From Parasponia andersonii (taxonomy: Eukaryota > Streptophyta > Magnoliopsida > Rosales > Cannabaceae), in assembly GCA_002914805.1 (NCBI GenBank), contig JXTB01000539.1, positions 41,934 through 105,933 on the forward strand: DNA of 64,000 bases, read 5' to 3'. The position numbers were made by a program, and so were the translations under genes. The stretch's first letter is position 1, and the number at the start of each line of letters is the position of its first letter. This document shows, one piece after another, positions 24,146 to 35,379 of this stretch. Under the pieces are notes generated by a model. That model was given only the letters and a program-made list of their open reading frames with translations. It had not been told where the DNA came from and did no database searches.

Positions 24146-24263
24146 ATTACAAAAAATATTTAGAGAAATAGTACTGAATATCATATAGAAAAAAATTATT
24201 TTGAAAATATCATATTTTTAGTATTATTTTTTAAAAAGTAGTGCTTGGTGTACTTTTCCCAAA

Positions 24264-24545
24264 TTGAATAGAGGAAATTTGATTTTATGGGGTAAAATTA
24301 TGAATTTATTTAGACAAATATTACTTCTAAAAATATTTAAATGAATATCAGTTTTTTTATTAATTAATGAGTACTTGAGATAAATGGCCAAGTTATTCAA
24401 GTAAGTCAACTATTGATCTTGCGTACTTTTTAAAAGATATCAATTTTGAAGAAAAATAGTATTTATATAAATATTTTTTTAAAAGTAGTGTTTCTAAATA
24501 AAATTCTAAAAAGTGATATTTTCCTAAAATAATCTGGGATTTCAC
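24264..24545 (+). repeat. Possible dispersed repeat, copy B (partner near 5807)
   Basis: Ordered blocks are shared with 5807-6170, as given under copy A. This copy is shorter, lacking the segment around 5940-5960 and part of the middle. It is AT-rich, so confidence is limited. Confidence 0.35.
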
Positions 24546-25673
24546 TAAGCATTCAACCCATTGGGGATTATTCAATCTTTTAGACGTTGGGTTGAATTTT
24601 TGTTAGAAGCCTTATGTAATACATAGTAACTCAATGTTACAAAAGGAAATTACGCCTACACCGTTTTTACATTCCCCCCCGAAAATATGGTGTGGTTGTA
24701 AGCTTTAGTCTTTTATTTTTTAATTTTTTTTATGGTTTGTATTAAAAAAATGAGCAATTATATGATCAACAAGCTTTTTCTTTTCTTCTCGACCATGATC
24801 GAACCTTGTTGAGTTCGATCTCTTCTATTGAAGCTCACCAGAAAGGACTTCTTTCCCATTGATCTCTTATCGTTCAAATGCTACTGTTGTCGGCGATCGC
24901 TATGATCCCCGCCTTGTTAATATGACATTTCTTTTCAATATTTAATTGTCTCTTTTTAAAACGTTTTTCTAATTCTTATGGCTTTTGAGGATGACGCTCT
25001 GAGTTTTTTCAAGCAAGCCACGAATCTTGAAGTTCCAAGGCCTCTAGAGCTCAAGCCCAAATGCTTAATATGGAAAATTTGTATGTAAATTTGTCTTTAC
25101 TTTTGCTTATTAACTGCTTGTGGAAATGATTCATTGAATAAATTATACAAGTACTGGAAATTAACTTAACACATAGAAAAAATCATACATGAATGTAATT
25201 AATGGAAAATACATGAACATTTCGTGAACGCAGAAAAAAAATTAGCAAATTTAAGTTTTAAAATTTTACATAAAAATAATTTTCATAATCATAGAACATA
25301 CATATATCAAACACGGGATTATATATAACATAAATCAAAACCTAAATGTATAAACCTTAGAGATTAAATTTGGGATCTACCTCTTATAGCGTACTCTTCC
25401 TTGATTTTCTTATTGACGGTGATTAAACCTCCAACCCTATATTTTCTTGTTTATACTATGGCTCATGGTTAATGAGGTGAGTGAGCACAAATTGAATCAT
25501 TTGTTGGAAAATAATCAAGAATACCTTATTGATCCTTTGGAACACTGAAAATGAGATAAGTCTATGAGGTTGCAGGAAACTTTTTCTCCCTCTCTTTCTC
25601 TTAGCTTTGGCCGAAATCTCTCTCTCTCTCTCTGTTTTATGTGTAGCACTATGTGTGTTACTCTGCAGTTTTT

Positions 25674-25718
<45 letters not shown>

Positions 25719-26014
25719 TTCACGTGTAGTATTATGTGTGTTACTCTACAACTTTTTCTCTCATACTTCTTATATATACGAGGCCTAAACTACTAACCTT
25801 AATCTAATTAGAATTGGGCTTGTTCTCTAATTTTGAATTTTGGTATACTTATAAATATGTCCAATCTATGTAACTTATTTATAAAAATATCGACTTCTAT
25901 GTAAAATCATTATTTTACACAGTTTTATGAAACTAATTTTACGAATACTACTAACCAATTAATGAGTTTTGTTGAGCTAGACAATAGACCTAATGGATCC
26001 AAATAACATAAGTT
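24546..26014. other. Intergenic DNA with a CT microsatellite and an unassigned short frame
   Basis: A short open stretch from ATG 24979 (MAFEDDALSFFKQATNLEVP and on, to about 25085) has normal amino-acid composition but stops soon and matches nothing I recognise; it may be a gene fragment. The rest is AT-rich apart from the microsatellite listed separately. Confidence 0.35.
25560..25775 (+). repeat. (CT)n microsatellite with a flanking tandem duplication
   Basis: Two copies of a roughly 80-100-bp unit each contain CTCTCT runs followed by GTGTAG(C/T)A(C/T)TATGTGTG, TTACTCT and TTTTTCTC. The CT run is longest at 25679-25716. Confidence 0.8.
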
Positions 26015-28256
26015 CCAATTGTAAAAACCCGGAATTTACGAGGGTAATTTGGATATTTTACCAATTTTCTGGATATAATATTGGGGGGATTAATTTGCAA
26101 AAATTTTGTGCAAAAGGACTAAATTGTAATTTTTGGGGAAGTGATTTGAAAGAAATTTGAAAATTTGGGGACTTATGTGCAATTTTTAAAAAATTGCACT
26201 GTCCCATGAAGACAGGCCACGTGCCCTGTCCTTTTTTTTTTTTTTTTTTTTTCTCTCTCTCTCTTTCCCCCCAACACTCTCTCGCCCTCTGCTCACTCTC
26301 GGCCGACCACCGAAGGAGGCGTCGCCACCGCCTCTTGCCGTCGCCCAGCCACGGGAATCGTCGGTGGAGCTCACCAGCACCGCACCTAAGTCGACACCAG
26401 CCAGCTGCAGCCGCCTGGGAGCTCGCCATCGCCAGAGAAGAAGTGGCCATTTCGAATTTTTCGTCACCGGCGACGATTCCGGACACCGTTCGACCTCAAA
26501 CTGGACTCGTTGGATTCGTCTCGTCGAGAGGAAGCTCAAAGTATATATATATCCATACTGCCCGAATCAAAAGTTGCTATTTTTGAATATTTTGAGTTTA
26601 AGTTTGACTTTTTGATCTGGCCGTTAGATTGTATTTTTATTGTTATTTTTGGATTGTACTCGGAAAATGGAGAAGTTTGATATATATATATTGCCTATGT
26701 TTGGTGACCGACACGAAAATTGAGATCGGACTGTCGAGATTTAATCTCGGTTTGCGTGCCACCGGACCGGTGTAGTCCGGTCCTGAATTGGATAAGTTAT
26801 ATGTCTAACCTAGCTATTTTGGGTGCTAGGAATTCAGTGAAGAGGTCGATTGTGGATTTGAAGCTCCGGCGAGAAGTTGATTTTTCGCAAAAGGACGATC
26901 GAGGGCTTGGAATTAGTCCCCGACCCTTCGGATGATCGTCAATAATACCTTGAGGATTCAATAGCATGATATCGCTATTCGAGTAAGGTAGGGACTCAAT
27001 TACCTCTGTTTTATATCGTTTTCGAGTAAAACTTATTTTCTGCGATACATGAGAACAAACGTGATTTTTAGACTATTTAAACATCTGTGATGGGAATTGA
27101 TTGTATGATGTATACATATTATATTGCTCTAGGAATTTTCTGAATACAGGTTATTTTGGGTATATTAAAAATAGGGCCATTATGCTACCCGTTTTCTTCT
27201 AAAACCTAGTATGCCGATTTTATTGAAAAACCCAAGCATGATTATTTCACACTTTAGTTCTGTATTGCACGTGTCATAGGATTATACATGAGCATCGTGT
27301 TAGCATCGTGGGTTACAGTGTGGTGATGCGTGCTCCACCATCGGTGCAAAGTCCGTAAACCCGCGCGGAGTTTTGTTACTTCTGATTACCTCCCTATCTG
27401 GCAGGTGTAGGCAATTCGGTTGCCCCTCCAGGTTTGGTAACACACAGCTGTCTCCTCCGAGTATGGGCTTAGGTGTCAGACAGGCTGTTAGGTATACTTA
27501 GTGCCATCATTCTCGGTTTCTACAGATGAGAGGACGAGAGCTCATGGGTATGAGTTGATTTGTGTCATGTGCATATGAATTAAATGATTTTGATTACACT
27601 GCTTTATACATATATTGATTTCTGGTTTTGATTATATATATATATATATATGTATGTTCTGGACTAAACTAACCATGCAGGAATTCTCCATCACTAAAAT
27701 ATTTTCGACAGAAGTAATTATTTTTCCTACTGGGCATTTTATGCTCACCCCTCTTCCTCCCTTCCTCAGGTGGTGTCTAGTACGACTTAGGAGATCAAGA
27801 GGAGTAAGAAGTCATCTTGACTGTAGTTCGTTATCTTGGTAATGCTTGGAGTGTGATGTCATAGTGTTTAGATTGTTTGGGTTTTGTTTAGCATTGAACT
27901 AAGATTATTACATTCTATCTTTGTCTGTGAACTTATGTATGCCATTTTGGTGTTTGATTTTCGACGTGGATGATGATGATGCTTGGACTTATATTTGGTT
28001 TACGTTTTTCTTTTCGGTATTTATTCGATCTATGTTTAATGGTATATACGAATTGTGGGAGTAGTTCACGGGATGAAATTTCAAATATTTTATTAAAATG
28101 GACTGTTTATCAAACTAAAACTTTTTTTTACATTTTTCAAATAAATCAAGGAATTTCCCACCTTTGTGAAATTCTCCTTCTACCACTAGCTCAATTTCCC
28201 ACCTTTGTGAAATTCTCCTTCTACCACTAGCTCGGATTTTGGGTCGTGATACCAAT
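26015..28256 (+). mobile_element. Solo LTR (2,232 bp) of the Tekay/Del-like Ty3/gypsy family with CCAAT target duplication
   Basis: The LTR spans 26020-28251: it starts TGTAAAAACCCGGAATT and ends GGGTCGTGATA (terminal CA changed to TA). It is flanked by the direct repeat CCAAT at 26015-26019 and 28252-28256. In the opposite orientation it matches the LTRs of the element at 33117-42733 over its whole length (for example the segment around TTGCACTGTCCCATGAAGAC against 35125-35160). No internal region is present, so it arose by LTR-LTR recombination. Its GC-rich open frames near 26.2-26.6 kb lie inside the LTR and are not genes. Confidence 0.95.
28152..28233 (+). repeat. 41-bp tandem duplication inside the solo LTR
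   Basis: Two identical units (28152-28192, 28193-28233), each starting AATTTCCCACCTTTGTG and ending CCACTAGCTC. The LTRs of the full-length relatives have this unit once. Confidence 0.95.
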
Positions 28257-29193
28257 AGTATGATAAATACATAATACTTCTTATTATGATATTTATATAA
28301 ATGTTATTAGTAAATAGAACACTCTACTAAAGGCTTAATATTGAACTCTTAGTTTAAATATCATGCTCTTTATAAAGATTTAATCAACAAGTCTTGATTA
28401 ATCGATCCATCTAGTATATTCTATACCACATGTAAAATTCCTATGTAATGTCATAGTTGGATAGGTGAAATTACTATAATTCCCCTTCAATATATATATT
28501 TATCTTTAAGTTACCATCTTTCTATCAATGAATAGTGTTGTCGATAATTTTGTTCTCAATGGTCATTTAGACAAAATTATCAACCATTCATAAAGTGAAT
28601 ATTAAGATCTTAGATTTAATTATTCCATGAATTTTGAAAGATCCTAAACTGGCATTAATGTATAATGTCTTTAACTATTTGGTGTTCCCATTAATTCATA
28701 AACCGTAACATTCAATATGCCAGAGTTCATCTTGAGCTTCACATAGGCTAATGCTTTAACAAATCAAAAGGTTACAACTCATGAAAGCAAGTCCAATTAA
28801 ATACTAAGAATAAGATCGATATGCTTAGAGCACTTCAATTCTTTATATTTACTTGGTCCAATTCAATAAATATAACTTATTTATGTTGTACTAGTATTTC
28901 TATCAAAAGTCAGACAATTCAATAATTTGAGACACATCATTTCTGTTGAGATAAACAAACACTACAATTTATAATAAATAAAATATTCAATCTTTATTTA
29001 CAAATTGTAAACTAGTTAATTTAGACTAAGATAAAGAAATAAGTCTACTTCATGATTGATACTTAACTATTCAACTGAAACAATTTAATCTAGTAAATAT
29101 CATAATTATATACAAAAGAAAGTCGTTTATACTAAAAGAAAAAAAAATTAAAAATATACTTTTAAGAGCAAAATTCCTAACAGCAAAGGCCGT
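28257..29193. other. AT-rich DNA, possibly a copia-type LTR fragment
   Basis: On the - strand the right end reads TGTTAGGAATTTTGCTC (29182 leftwards), which looks like the start of many Ty1/copia LTRs. A matching left end and target duplication were not found. No coding sequence was recognised. Confidence 0.3.
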
Positions 29194-29255
29194 TACTAAA
29201 AAAAGTGACTATTAGGACATGTGTACAAACATGTCGTGGTAAGCAACTAATCAAC

Positions 29256-29279
29256 CACGGTGCCTTAAAAGGCACCGTG
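29256..29279. repeat. Palindrome in the subterminal region (11-bp perfect arms)
   Basis: CACGGTGCCTT, two bases, then AAGGCACCGTG. This is the clearest hairpin module at the left end of the non-autonomous CACTA-type element. Confidence 0.9.
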
Positions 29280-31584
29280 ATATCACATAATGTACCAGCA
29301 CTCAAAGGCGCCGTGCATAATACATGTATTGCTTTAATGACTCTGATGGGACGCCGTCAGTTTTATTTAACAAGGCGCCGCTTCAAAAATCTCCAAAGAA
29401 CCATTCGATTCTCTCTTATCTGCCCTCAGCTTGCAGCAGCCGTGCGTGCCTATCATTTTTTTCTAACTAAAATAAAGTATTTTTTGGCTTGAAAACTCAA
29501 AGTTTTCAATAAAATTTTAATATGCATTATCTAACTATGATTTTCACCTATTAGTTTTTTATAAATTCCATGTAAAATATTTGAGAGTCTATTGATTTAG
29601 AACCCTAGAACTAACAATTTTATATACGATTTTTGCTTCAAATAAGTGATCCCCAATTGAGAAAACTTCGATTTATTGTTTGTTATTTGTTGTCTGTTGT
29701 TTTTTTTTTTCTTTCTTGTTGTGTAAATTTAGGAAAGTGACTGATGGCGTAGGAGGAAGATCTTGAATCTTTTGATAAAAATATAGAGAAAAATAGTCTG
29801 AGAAAAAGGGATCTATAAATTCAAAATATCTCGAAAACATGCTTTTGGTTTATGGGATAAGTCGGAGACTCAATAAAGCACTTAGAGGCGTGGAAACAGA
29901 GTATTATATGGATGAGCACATTTCCTTGAGTCAGACAATTCGACTCAACCGTGTCTAGCCTTAGGCCCCTAGTCACCGCTCTATTTTCTGCAACGATCGT
30001 GAGGCTAGTCTCCCCGTCAAATTCAAGGTTTGGCTGCCCCTTTCTTTTGTTTCCCCTTTTATTTTATTTTATTTTGTTTTTAATTTTTGAATTTCCATAA
30101 TTTTTATTTTGAGAAGTTTCTATTTATTTATTTTTATCCTTAATTGTTGGTTTTCGAGAAGTTAGGCAGGACAAATAAGAACTATAGGCCATTGAACTCA
30201 GTTCATTCTATTTATTTACTTATTTATGTATTTATTCTTTCACATTTTCGTTTTATGGAAGAAATCTTGGGTTTAAAGACTTTTGATTTGTGGTATTTTC
30301 TTTTTGTATTTTTATTTTCTTGGCAATTAGACAGAGATTTTTTTTTAAGTGAGGATTTGGCATTGATGTTTTGGTATTAAGCTAAAAACTAAAGGTTATT
30401 TGATGGAATAATGTTAAAGAAGAGTGCAACTGTATCTGTTATAGTAAGATTCATTTGGTTGATTATTTGATATTAGTTGATTCTTCCTCTTGAGTGATAG
30501 TATATCTACTTTTTGTTCCATAATTTAGCGCAAGTCCAAGTCTTCATTTCGGTAGTTTAGTTTAGTTTTATTAGTATAATTGTCGTTTTCTAGGAAATCT
30601 GAATCTTGTTATCCATTTCTCAATTGCTTTTACAAGACAATGAGATGTTCAAAAAGTACAGCCTTCTAAAGCTCAGATTTATGGCAGAATCACTTGTATT
30701 CCCTGGATTATCAAGGGTCTTCTTACACTTGTTCTCCTAATTTTTAGGTATTAAAGATGATCTTATTTCATTGCAGCCCGTAAAAATGCCATATTTCATT
30801 ATATCAACACTCTATACTTCGTGAAACTATTTCTATTTCTCGATTCTACAATGGATCTTTATTGAAATTCACTTTTGTTTTTATTTTTAATTAGAAATGC
30901 TTTCTTATTGCTTTATCTCTAAGGGAAAGTGTAGTTGTAAATTAGAGAGCTAGGTCTCCAAACTTATGGTTTTAATTTATGTATATTGAGATAGTATGGA
31001 CGTTTCTTCTTCTCCTTTATAGGTTTGAATCAATGATAAAAATTATATTCTATGATATCTTGCTTTTGTGTTTGAAATTTATAGGAAGAAACTTGAGAGA
31101 CAATTACTTAACAAGGCATAAAGAATTTTTTTATTCTTGGATGTACATAATTTATTTAGGTAGTTAGTTTGTCATGTTTATTAGAGCTTGTAATCCTAGT
31201 TCAACAAGACTTGTGGGAAGTTAAATATTCTAAATTCTAATACTTGATACTCTTAAAATTTGTTTGACATTACAGAGTTTTCTTGTCAGATGCATTCCCT
31301 TGTGTTAATTTTTGGTGTTATTGGTGTGATCTTCATGCTTATAATATCATTATATGATAATCTGCATCTCGTTTTAGCCCCTTTTTTTTTGACAGCTTGG
31401 AGCGTTAGTGTAGTAATAGCATATCTGAGTATAGATGCTTGTATATCACATAGCAACTTTGGTCATCCTTCACTCATGGGTTTCTCTAATAGCAGTACCT
31501 TAGTTCTTCAGTCTCCATATATAGTCAATTTCACCACCATCTCTTCAATCCATCTCTCTTGCTTCCATTTTTTCTTTGACTAGG

Positions 31585-31587
<3 letters not shown>

Positions 31588-31623
<36 letters not shown>
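31588..31623 (+). repeat. (CT)n microsatellite
   Basis: An uninterrupted CT dinucleotide run inside the CACTA-type element. Confidence 0.95.
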
Positions 31624-31627
<4 letters not shown>

Positions 31628-32261
31628 TCTCGAAGTATGAGAACTATAATGTTAAATATGAGAACTATAATATTATATCTCTTTCTTAATATTATTATAG
31701 TTCCAAGTTTATAGTTGTTCATATGTTTTTATCATTATTTTTTTGTGTGTTTTGGGTAATTGCAGTCTTTTCTTAATTTGAATTACATAGTAGATCTTGG
31801 TTGTTTGCATGGTGATAATTTGAATGGAGGAATTGCAAGTTTTGGAATAGAAGGTTCTTGTTAGGGAAGGTGGGATTCCTCTAGTGGCTCTTTCTGAGTC
31901 TTGGAGTGTTCAAGCTAAGGACAAGGTCGGTTGGGTAATTATTCAATTTTGTTAATTTTGATTATATTTTCTATTTGAAGGAGTTATGCTAAGCTCAAGG
32001 TTGGTTAGACATACATACAAATGAGATGTTCATGTCTGAATTTGAGATTTATTGTTTTTTGGGATATTTTTGATGCAGGGTCTTGAGCATCTTATTGGTG
32101 TTACTGGTTTATATGTGGCAGGGCTTTGACTTGGAAGAAATCAAGAAATTAGCAATGAAATATATGAATTTGGTTATGAGCACAACTAGTAACAAGAGTT
32201 GGATATTTCTGCTGATGCTTTCATGTTTTTTATTTTATGAAACTTCTTTTAATGCATCTAT

Positions 32262-32264
32262 AGT

Positions 32265-32290
<26 letters not shown>
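32262..32290 (+). repeat. (TA)n microsatellite
   Basis: An uninterrupted TA run inside the CACTA-type element. Confidence 0.9.
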
Positions 32291-32295
<5 letters not shown>

Positions 32296-33116
32296 TATGT
32301 CTTATGTACGCACTACTATTATGATATTTGAAAATTGAAATAAAAGATTCCAAATCCGAATAAACAAAGTTTCAAGGAGAAGACATATAAATGTGTGACT
32401 ATTAATATATAAATTGTCTACTTTCTAGGAATCTAGTGAGGTTCTAATTATAAAGTTCTAGGCAAATGGAGGTCTAAGTGATATAATTAAAACCTTTATT
32501 TCTACGAGATATAGTATAGTGTAAATATCTATACTTTTACTCCCATTTTATTTGAAAACTTTTATGTGAAATATCTGATATTTTGGAAATTATATATGAA
32601 ATCGTAAAGGGTGTATATAAAAATATTTCAAAATTTTTTTGAAAATATTTGGATTGTATTTGTGAAATTTTAGAAAGGATATATAAATATATAAATAATA
32701 TCCTCAGAAAATAATGCATTATAGCATTTATATTATATCTAAAAAAAAAAAGACACTAGTCTACAAAGGCACCTGAGAAATGCCTTAGGAAACTCTACTA
32801 TGGTGCCTATAAGGGGCCTTAGTATCCCCTGGTATAGTGCTTATAAGGGGATTTAGTATCCCCTGGATACTAAGGCGTTTTAAAAGCACTTTGGTAGGTC
32901 TACAAAGGCACTTTTAAAACGCTATTAAGGCGCATTTAAAGCGTCCTGTTATCCAGGATCTTCTACGGCACCAGGATACAAGGCGCTTTTATGGGTACTG
33001 TGGTAGTTCTTTCAAGGCAATTTAAAAGCGCATTGAAAGGTCATTTTTCTTATAGTGAGACACTAGATAAAACCTCTCAAAAGAGAAAAATGGGGAAATA
33101 CTTTCAGCAGTCAATT

Positions 33117-35321
33117 TGTCATGACCCAAAATCTGAGCAAGTGGCAGAAGGGGAATTTCACAAAGATGTGAAATTCCTTGATTTATTTGAAAAAATGCCA
33201 AAAGTTTTAGTATTATAAAACGGTCCATTTAAATAAAATAACTGGAATTTCATCCCGTGAACCATTCCTACAGTTCGTATACACCATTAAACATAGACCA
33301 AATAATAATTTAAAAGCGCGAAATCAAATATAAGTCCAAGCATCATCATCATCCATGCCAAAAATCAAACACCAGAATAACATACATAAGTCTACAGACA
33401 AAGATAGAATGTAGTAATCTTAGTTCAATACTAAACAAAACCCAAATAATCCAAATACTATGATGTCATACTCCAAGCATTACCAAGATAACGAACTACA
33501 GTCAAAATGACCTTTTACTCCTCTTGATCTCTTAAGTCGCACTGGACACCACCTGAGGAAGAAGGTAGGGGGTGAGCATAAAATACCCAGTAGGAAAAAT
33601 AATTACCCTGTCGAAAACATTTTAGTGATGGAAAGTTCCTGCATGGTTAGTCTAAATCTAATACATACATAAATAATGATCCAAAACTGGAAATCCATAT
33701 GTATATGCATAAATAAATCAATACAATCAAAACCATTCAATTCAGATGCACATGACACAAATCAATTCATACCTATGAGCTCACATCCTCTCATCTGTGG
33801 AAACCCAGGATGATGGTCTAAGTGTACCTAACAGCCTGCCTGATACCTAAGCCCATATCCAGAGGGAATACCCATGTGTCACCTACTAAACCTGGAGGGG
33901 TAACTGAATTGCCTACGCCTGCCAAATAGGGAGATAATTAGAAGTAACAGAACCCCACACGGGTTTACGGATTCTATACCGACAGTGGGGCATGCAGTGC
34001 CACATTGTAAACCCACGATGCTAACACGGTGCTCATGTATGATCCTATGACACGTGCAACATAGAACTGAAGTATGAAAATAATCGTGCTCAGGGTTTTC
34101 AATAAAATAAGCATATTAGGTTTTTATATAAAAAAAATGGGCAACATAACGGTCCTATTTTTGATATACTCAAAAATAACATGCACTCAGAAAAATCCCC
34201 AAAGCAATATAGTATATATATGTATATTATATCATCATAATCCATCACATATGTACAAAAAAACTAAAAATAACATTTGTTCTCATATGTTGCAGAAAAT
34301 AAGTTTTTATTCAAAAATAGTATAAAACAAAGATAATTGAATCACTACCTCATAAGAATAGCGATATCAGCTATTGAATCCTCAAGGCGTCGTCGACAAT
34401 TGTCCGGAGGGTTGGGAACTAATTCCAAGCCCTCGATCGTCCTCTTGTGAAAAACCAACTTATCAACAAAGCTTCAATTCTACAAACGGACTTCTTTACT
34501 AAATTTTTAGCACCTAAAATAACTATGTTAGACATATAACTTGTCCAATTCAGGTCCGGGCCTATATCAGGCCGGTGGCATACAAATTGAGGCAATCTTA
34601 GCTATCTGATTTCGATTTTCGTGTTGATTACCAAACATAGGTAATATATATATATAGCAAACTTCTCCATTTCCTGAGTACAATCCAAAAATGACAATAA
34701 AAACAAAATCCAACGGCCGGATTAAAAAGTCAACTCAAGCTCAAAACATTCCAAAGTTGGCAACTTTTGATTCGGGTATTATGGAGTTAAGATATATATT
34801 CCTTGAGCTTCCTTTCGATGAGACGAATCCAACGAGCCTAAGAACATGAGCTGAAACGGCTTGAAATGACGCCGACGACGAAAAGCTTCGAACAGCTCTA
34901 ATGGCATTTTTCAGCAAAACAGCGGCTGGCGACGGCCGATGGAGCTTCCTGGCAGCACAACGTGTCGACGCCTGCGGGTTGGAGGGGCGGACGACGGCCT
35001 GAGGTGGCTCCCGCGGCGGCCCTGCGCCTTCGGTTGAGAGAAACTGAGAGTGAAGGAGAGAAGAGAGAGTCGGGGTGAGAGAGAGAGAGAGAAGAAAGAG
35101 AGAGAAATGACAGGGTCACATGGCCCTGTCTTATGGGGCTGTGCAATATTTTAAAAATTGTACAATAGTCCCCAAAATTCAAATCTTTTTCAAACCAGTC
35201 CCTCCAAAAATTGCAATTTACTTCTTCTGCACAAAACTTTTACAAATTAATCCCCCCAATATTATATCCAGAAAATTTGTAAAGTGTCCAAATTGCCCTC
35301 CCAAATATCCAGGTTTTTACA
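33117..35321 (-). repeat. 3' LTR of the 9.6-kb element (2,205 bp)
   Basis: It runs from TGTCATGACCC to GGTTTTTACA on the + strand. Compared with the 5' LTR it has a single copy of the roughly 411-bp GC-rich segment near its right end. Confidence 0.95.
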
Positions 35322-35336
35322 TTTTTCCCTCCTTAA
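35322..35336 (-). other. Polypurine tract of the 9.6-kb element
   Basis: On the - strand AAGGAGGGAAAAA directly precedes the 3' LTR start TGTAAAAACCTGG. This is the expected plus-strand primer position. Confidence 0.85.
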
Positions 35337-35379
35337 AAGAATTTCGTCTTGAAATTCAAAATACAAGTCAAGGCTTACA

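Larger units (their letters stand above)
29194..33057. mobile_element. Non-autonomous CACTA-type element (about 3.9 kb), no transposase recognised
   Basis: The right end on the - strand is CACTATAAGAAAAATGACC (33057 leftwards). The left end TACTAAAAAAAGTGACTATT (29194 on) matches it with the first C changed to T. Both ends carry subterminal GGCGCC/GGTGCC-type palindromes (29230-29390; 32760-33045), the same motif class as the 10.3-kb CACTA element. A 3-bp target duplication is not evident (CGT against AGA). The interior is AT-rich. A stretch near 29740-29970 has partly open frames that could be captured gene sequence, but I recognise no family. Confidence 0.6.

Noticed and set aside
26058-26615. 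GC-rich open frames with Arg/Ser/Pro-rich products
   Set aside because: They lie wholly inside the solo LTR and have counterparts in the other LTRs (34898-35182, 42250-42558); composition alone keeps them open.
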